DNA of 64,000 bases from Roseibium sp. TrichSKD4 (GTDB lineage Bacteria; Pseudomonadota; Alphaproteobacteria; Rhizobiales; Stappiaceae). Positions 62,226-64,000 of this stretch are shown one piece after another. Position 1 is the first letter of the stretch. Every line of letters starts with the position of its first letter. A program made the translations under genes and the position numbers. Location: positions 56,193 through 120,192 of the forward strand of contig NZ_GL476301.1 of assembly GCF_000148725.1 (NCBI RefSeq), written 5' to 3'. The notes under the pieces are model-generated. The model was given only the letters and a program-made list of their open reading frames with translations, made no database searches and was not told the DNA's origin.

Positions 62226-62339
62226 GTCGCTTTTTCCCTTCCTGTGTCGCCTCGGACTTTGCAAAATTCCCTATAGGCAGTTTATTGTATTCAGGAAGTA
62301 TACAAATCCGTCAAATGAAATTTGCGTAGGGGCAGTTGA

Positions 62340-63047
62340 ATGGCAGCGCAGTGCAGATTGCCGGCGAAGGTCATCGCGTATGAGGGCATCAAACGGGATA
62401 TCCTCGTTTTGAAACGCCCTCCGGGCAGCTCACTAGAAGAAGGTGAACTGTGTGCGGCCTATGATTTGTCGCGCACTCCGCTTCGGGAAGTCCTGCAACA
62501 ACTCGCCGGGGAAGGATATGTCACGCTGCATCAGAACCGGGGAGCGCGAGTCTCGGATATGTCCCATGTGACAGTTCGGGATTTCTTTCTGGCGGCCCCA
62601 CTTGTCTACAGCGCAATCATGCGTCTTGCTGCCCGTAACGCCACTACAGAACAGATAGGCGCCTTGAAAGCGGCTCAGGCTGCCTTTCGGCAAGCAGTGG
62701 AAAGCGGCGGAACAGCCGACCGGGCGCTGACAAATGATGCCTTCCACAGGATTACCGGCGATATGGCCGGTAATCAGTATCTAACGATCAGTCTGGAGCG
62801 TCTTCTCATTGATCATACCCGGATTGCCATGACGTTTTTTGAACCGGCAACTGATGAACAGGCTGGTCGTCATGATCTGGCGTGCCGACAACATGATGCA
62901 ATGATCGATGCCCTTCAAAATCGGGATGAGGAACGCGCAGCGGCCCTTGCTCTGGCGCATTGGGCGCTGTCACGAGATCAGATTGAGCGCTTTGTAATGC
63001 CTGATGGGCTTTCCGGTGATTTGGGTGAGCCTTTGAAGTCGAATTAG
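62340..63047 (+). CDS. GntR family regulator (FCD domain)
   Basis: 235 residues. N-terminal GntR winged helix with 'YDLSRTPLREVLQQLAGEGY' and 'RGARVSDMSHV', then a helical FCD effector domain containing 'DNDAFHRIT'-like 'TNDAFHRITGDMAGNQYL' and 'RQHDAMIDALQNRDEERAAA', whose Asp and His residues usually bind metal. FCD regulators sense organic acids. It diverges from the AraC gene and overlaps the end of the convergent FAH gene by 4 bp, so the two are a likely regulator-enzyme pair. Confidence 0.88.
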   Translation: MAAQCRLPAKVIAYEGIKRDILVLKRPPGSSLEEGELCAAYDLSRTPLREVLQQLAGEGYVTLHQNRGARVSDMSHVTVRDFFLAAPLVYSAIMRLAARNATTEQIGALKAAQAAFRQAVESGGTADRALTNDAFHRITGDMAGNQYLTISLERLLIDHTRIAMTFFEPATDEQAGRHDLACRQHDAMIDALQNRDEERAAALALAHWALSRDQIERFVMPDGLSGDLGEPLKSN

Positions 63048-63895
63048 GCGTTTTGGTCCGAGACCACCTCAAGTCGCTGCTGTCCTAATCCTTCGATGCC
63101 AAGTTTGACGATATCTCCGGCCTTCAGATAGCGGGGCGGGTTTTGTCCCATGCCCACGCCCGGAGGAGTGCCGGTGGAGATAATGTCACCGGGATGTAAG
63201 CTCATGAATTGGCTGAGATAGGAAACCAGATGACTCACATTGAAGATCATCGTGGCAGATGATCCTTCTTGTTGGGTTTCGCCATTGACGGTGAGCCACA
63301 TTTTCAGGTTTTGCGGGTCACCGATTTCATCTTTGGTCACAAGCCAGGGGCCTATTGGTCCAAATGTGTCGCAGGATTTCCCCTTGGTCCATTGTCCGGC
63401 GCGCTCGGTTTGGAAGGTGCGCTCGGAGACGTCGTTGGCAATGGCAAAGCCTGCCACGTAATCCATCGCTTCTGCTTCGCTCACATATTTGGCGTGTTTG
63501 CCTATGATGATGGCAAGCTCAACTTCCCAGTCGGTTTTCTCGCTGCCTCTTGGCAGGACGATTGGGTCATTGGCACCAGAAATCGCGCTGGTGGCCTTCA
63601 TGAACACAATTGGTTCTTTGGGAATGTCCCATCCACCTTCAGCGGCGTGGTCCGCAAAATTCAGCCCAATACAAACGAATTTTCCGGTTCCTGCGACGCA
63701 TGGGCCCAAACGTGAATTTTCTGGTGCCAGAGGGAGAGTGGAGAGGTCGGTGCTTGCCAGCTGTTTCAGACTGGTGGGGTCAAGTGCTGCGCCGGACAGT
63801 TCGTCGATGAGGGAAGACAGATCTCGGATTTGCCCATTTTCATCCAAGGCCCCGGGCTTTTCAGCACCTTGATTTCCAAACCGAACCAACTTCAT
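63044..63895 (-). CDS. Fumarylacetoacetate hydrolase family protein
   Basis: 283 residues, FAH fold with metal ligands Glu and Glu in 'DWEVELAIIIG' and Asp in 'GFAIANDVSERTFQ', plus 'MSLHPGDIISTGTPPGVGMG', the family signature. Members hydrolyse or decarboxylate 2-oxo diacids from aromatic and sugar-acid catabolism, including ureidoglycolate lyase-like and 2-keto-3-deoxy acid hydrolases. The N-terminus 'MKLVRFGNQGAEKPGALDEN' is of the latter group. The upstream 105 bp to the window edge holds its promoter. Could act downstream of dehalogenated aromatic ring cleavage, but no ring dioxygenase is in the window. Confidence 0.88.
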   Translation of the reverse strand: MKLVRFGNQGAEKPGALDENGQIRDLSSLIDELSGAALDPTSLKQLASTDLSTLPLAPENSRLGPCVAGTGKFVCIGLNFADHAAEGGWDIPKEPIVFMKATSAISGANDPIVLPRGSEKTDWEVELAIIIGKHAKYVSEAEAMDYVAGFAIANDVSERTFQTERAGQWTKGKSCDTFGPIGPWLVTKDEIGDPQNLKMWLTVNGETQQEGSSATMIFNVSHLVSYLSQFMSLHPGDIISTGTPPGVGMGQNPPRYLKAGDIVKLGIEGLGQQRLEVVSDQNA

Positions 63896-64000
63896 CTTGT
63901 TCTCCCGCCGCTTGTTTCTGGTTTTTTTGAACGGTTGAACATGTGCGCTGAATTGTCAAAGACTTCCTTGATGGAATTATCAGTTTAGGGAGGGAAGAAG

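Noticed and set aside
1-64000. CRISPR arrays, tRNA/rRNA genes, prophage or integrative element
   Set aside because: No spaced direct-repeat array, no cloverleaf-like or rRNA sequence, and no phage structural or integrase gene was seen; the only mobile element is the IS at 42836-44316.

Overview
The window reads as a chromosomal segment of a heterotrophic, probably marine alphaproteobacterium. I infer this from three complete DctPQM-type TRAP uptake operons, ABC importers wired to catabolic genes, a compact inositol catabolic locus and moderate GC with AT-rich promoters. A Roseibium/Labrenzia- or Pseudovibrio-like host is my guess; there is no rRNA or other marker gene to settle it. I saw no tRNA, rRNA, CRISPR array or prophage.

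Layout. (1) 1-4154: a tightly overlapping minus-strand operon with a NicX-like 2,5-dihydroxypyridine dioxygenase, an alpha/beta hydrolase, an acyl-CoA dehydrogenase and an acyl-CoA ligase cut by the window edge; a MarR gene diverges from it. (2) 4160-8303: DUF1330 protein, TRAP transporter DctP-Q-M and a lyase of the isocitrate lyase/PEP mutase family. (3) 8439-17449: a PAS-LuxR regulator diverging from an M20 hydrolase, dipeptide-type ABC importer, aldehyde dehydrogenase and SDR. (4) 17457-21471: RpiR regulator and a second TRAP operon (Q-M-P) ending in a strong terminator. (5) 21507-24264: a degenerate receiver/kinase-like protein and an AbrB-family membrane gene broken by a 7-bp tandem duplication. 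(6) 24324-29492: TetR regulator diverging from a PspA-YiaA-Aas envelope operon, with twin operators. (7) 29572-42658: an inositol locus (ABC importer, LacI regulator, three Gfo/Idh/MocA dehydrogenases, iolE-like, iolD, iolC, iolB, class II aldolase), with two copies of one LacI operator. (8) 42692-47150: an IS5-type element splitting an Lrp/AsnC gene next to an AceE/MdeB-like E1 enzyme. (9) 47169-52237: an orphan membrane protein, a family 5 solute-binding protein gene with an in-frame amber codon, and a GGDEF-EAL protein. (10) 52326-57398: D-amino-acid dehydrogenase, third TRAP operon and an Asp/Glu racemase-family protein. (11) 57428-63895: MarR regulator, a 1069-residue reductive dehalogenase fused to its own reductase, then AraC/GlxA and GntR regulators and a FAH-family hydrolase.

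The most notable system is the self-sufficient, soluble reductive dehalogenase at 58017-61226. It belongs to the oxygen-tolerant catabolic class (BhbA/NpRdhA-like). It carries a corrinoid domain, two [4Fe-4S] motifs, a flavin/NAD(P)H reductase domain and a C-terminal [2Fe-2S] ferredoxin in one chain, behind a MarR gene with a perfect inverted-repeat operator. Second is the coupling of a NicX-type pyridine ring-cleavage enzyme to acyl-CoA enzymes and a TRAP-lyase operon. Several genes carry recent-looking lesions (IS insertion, 7-bp duplication, nonsense codon), so part of this region appears to be under relaxed selection.
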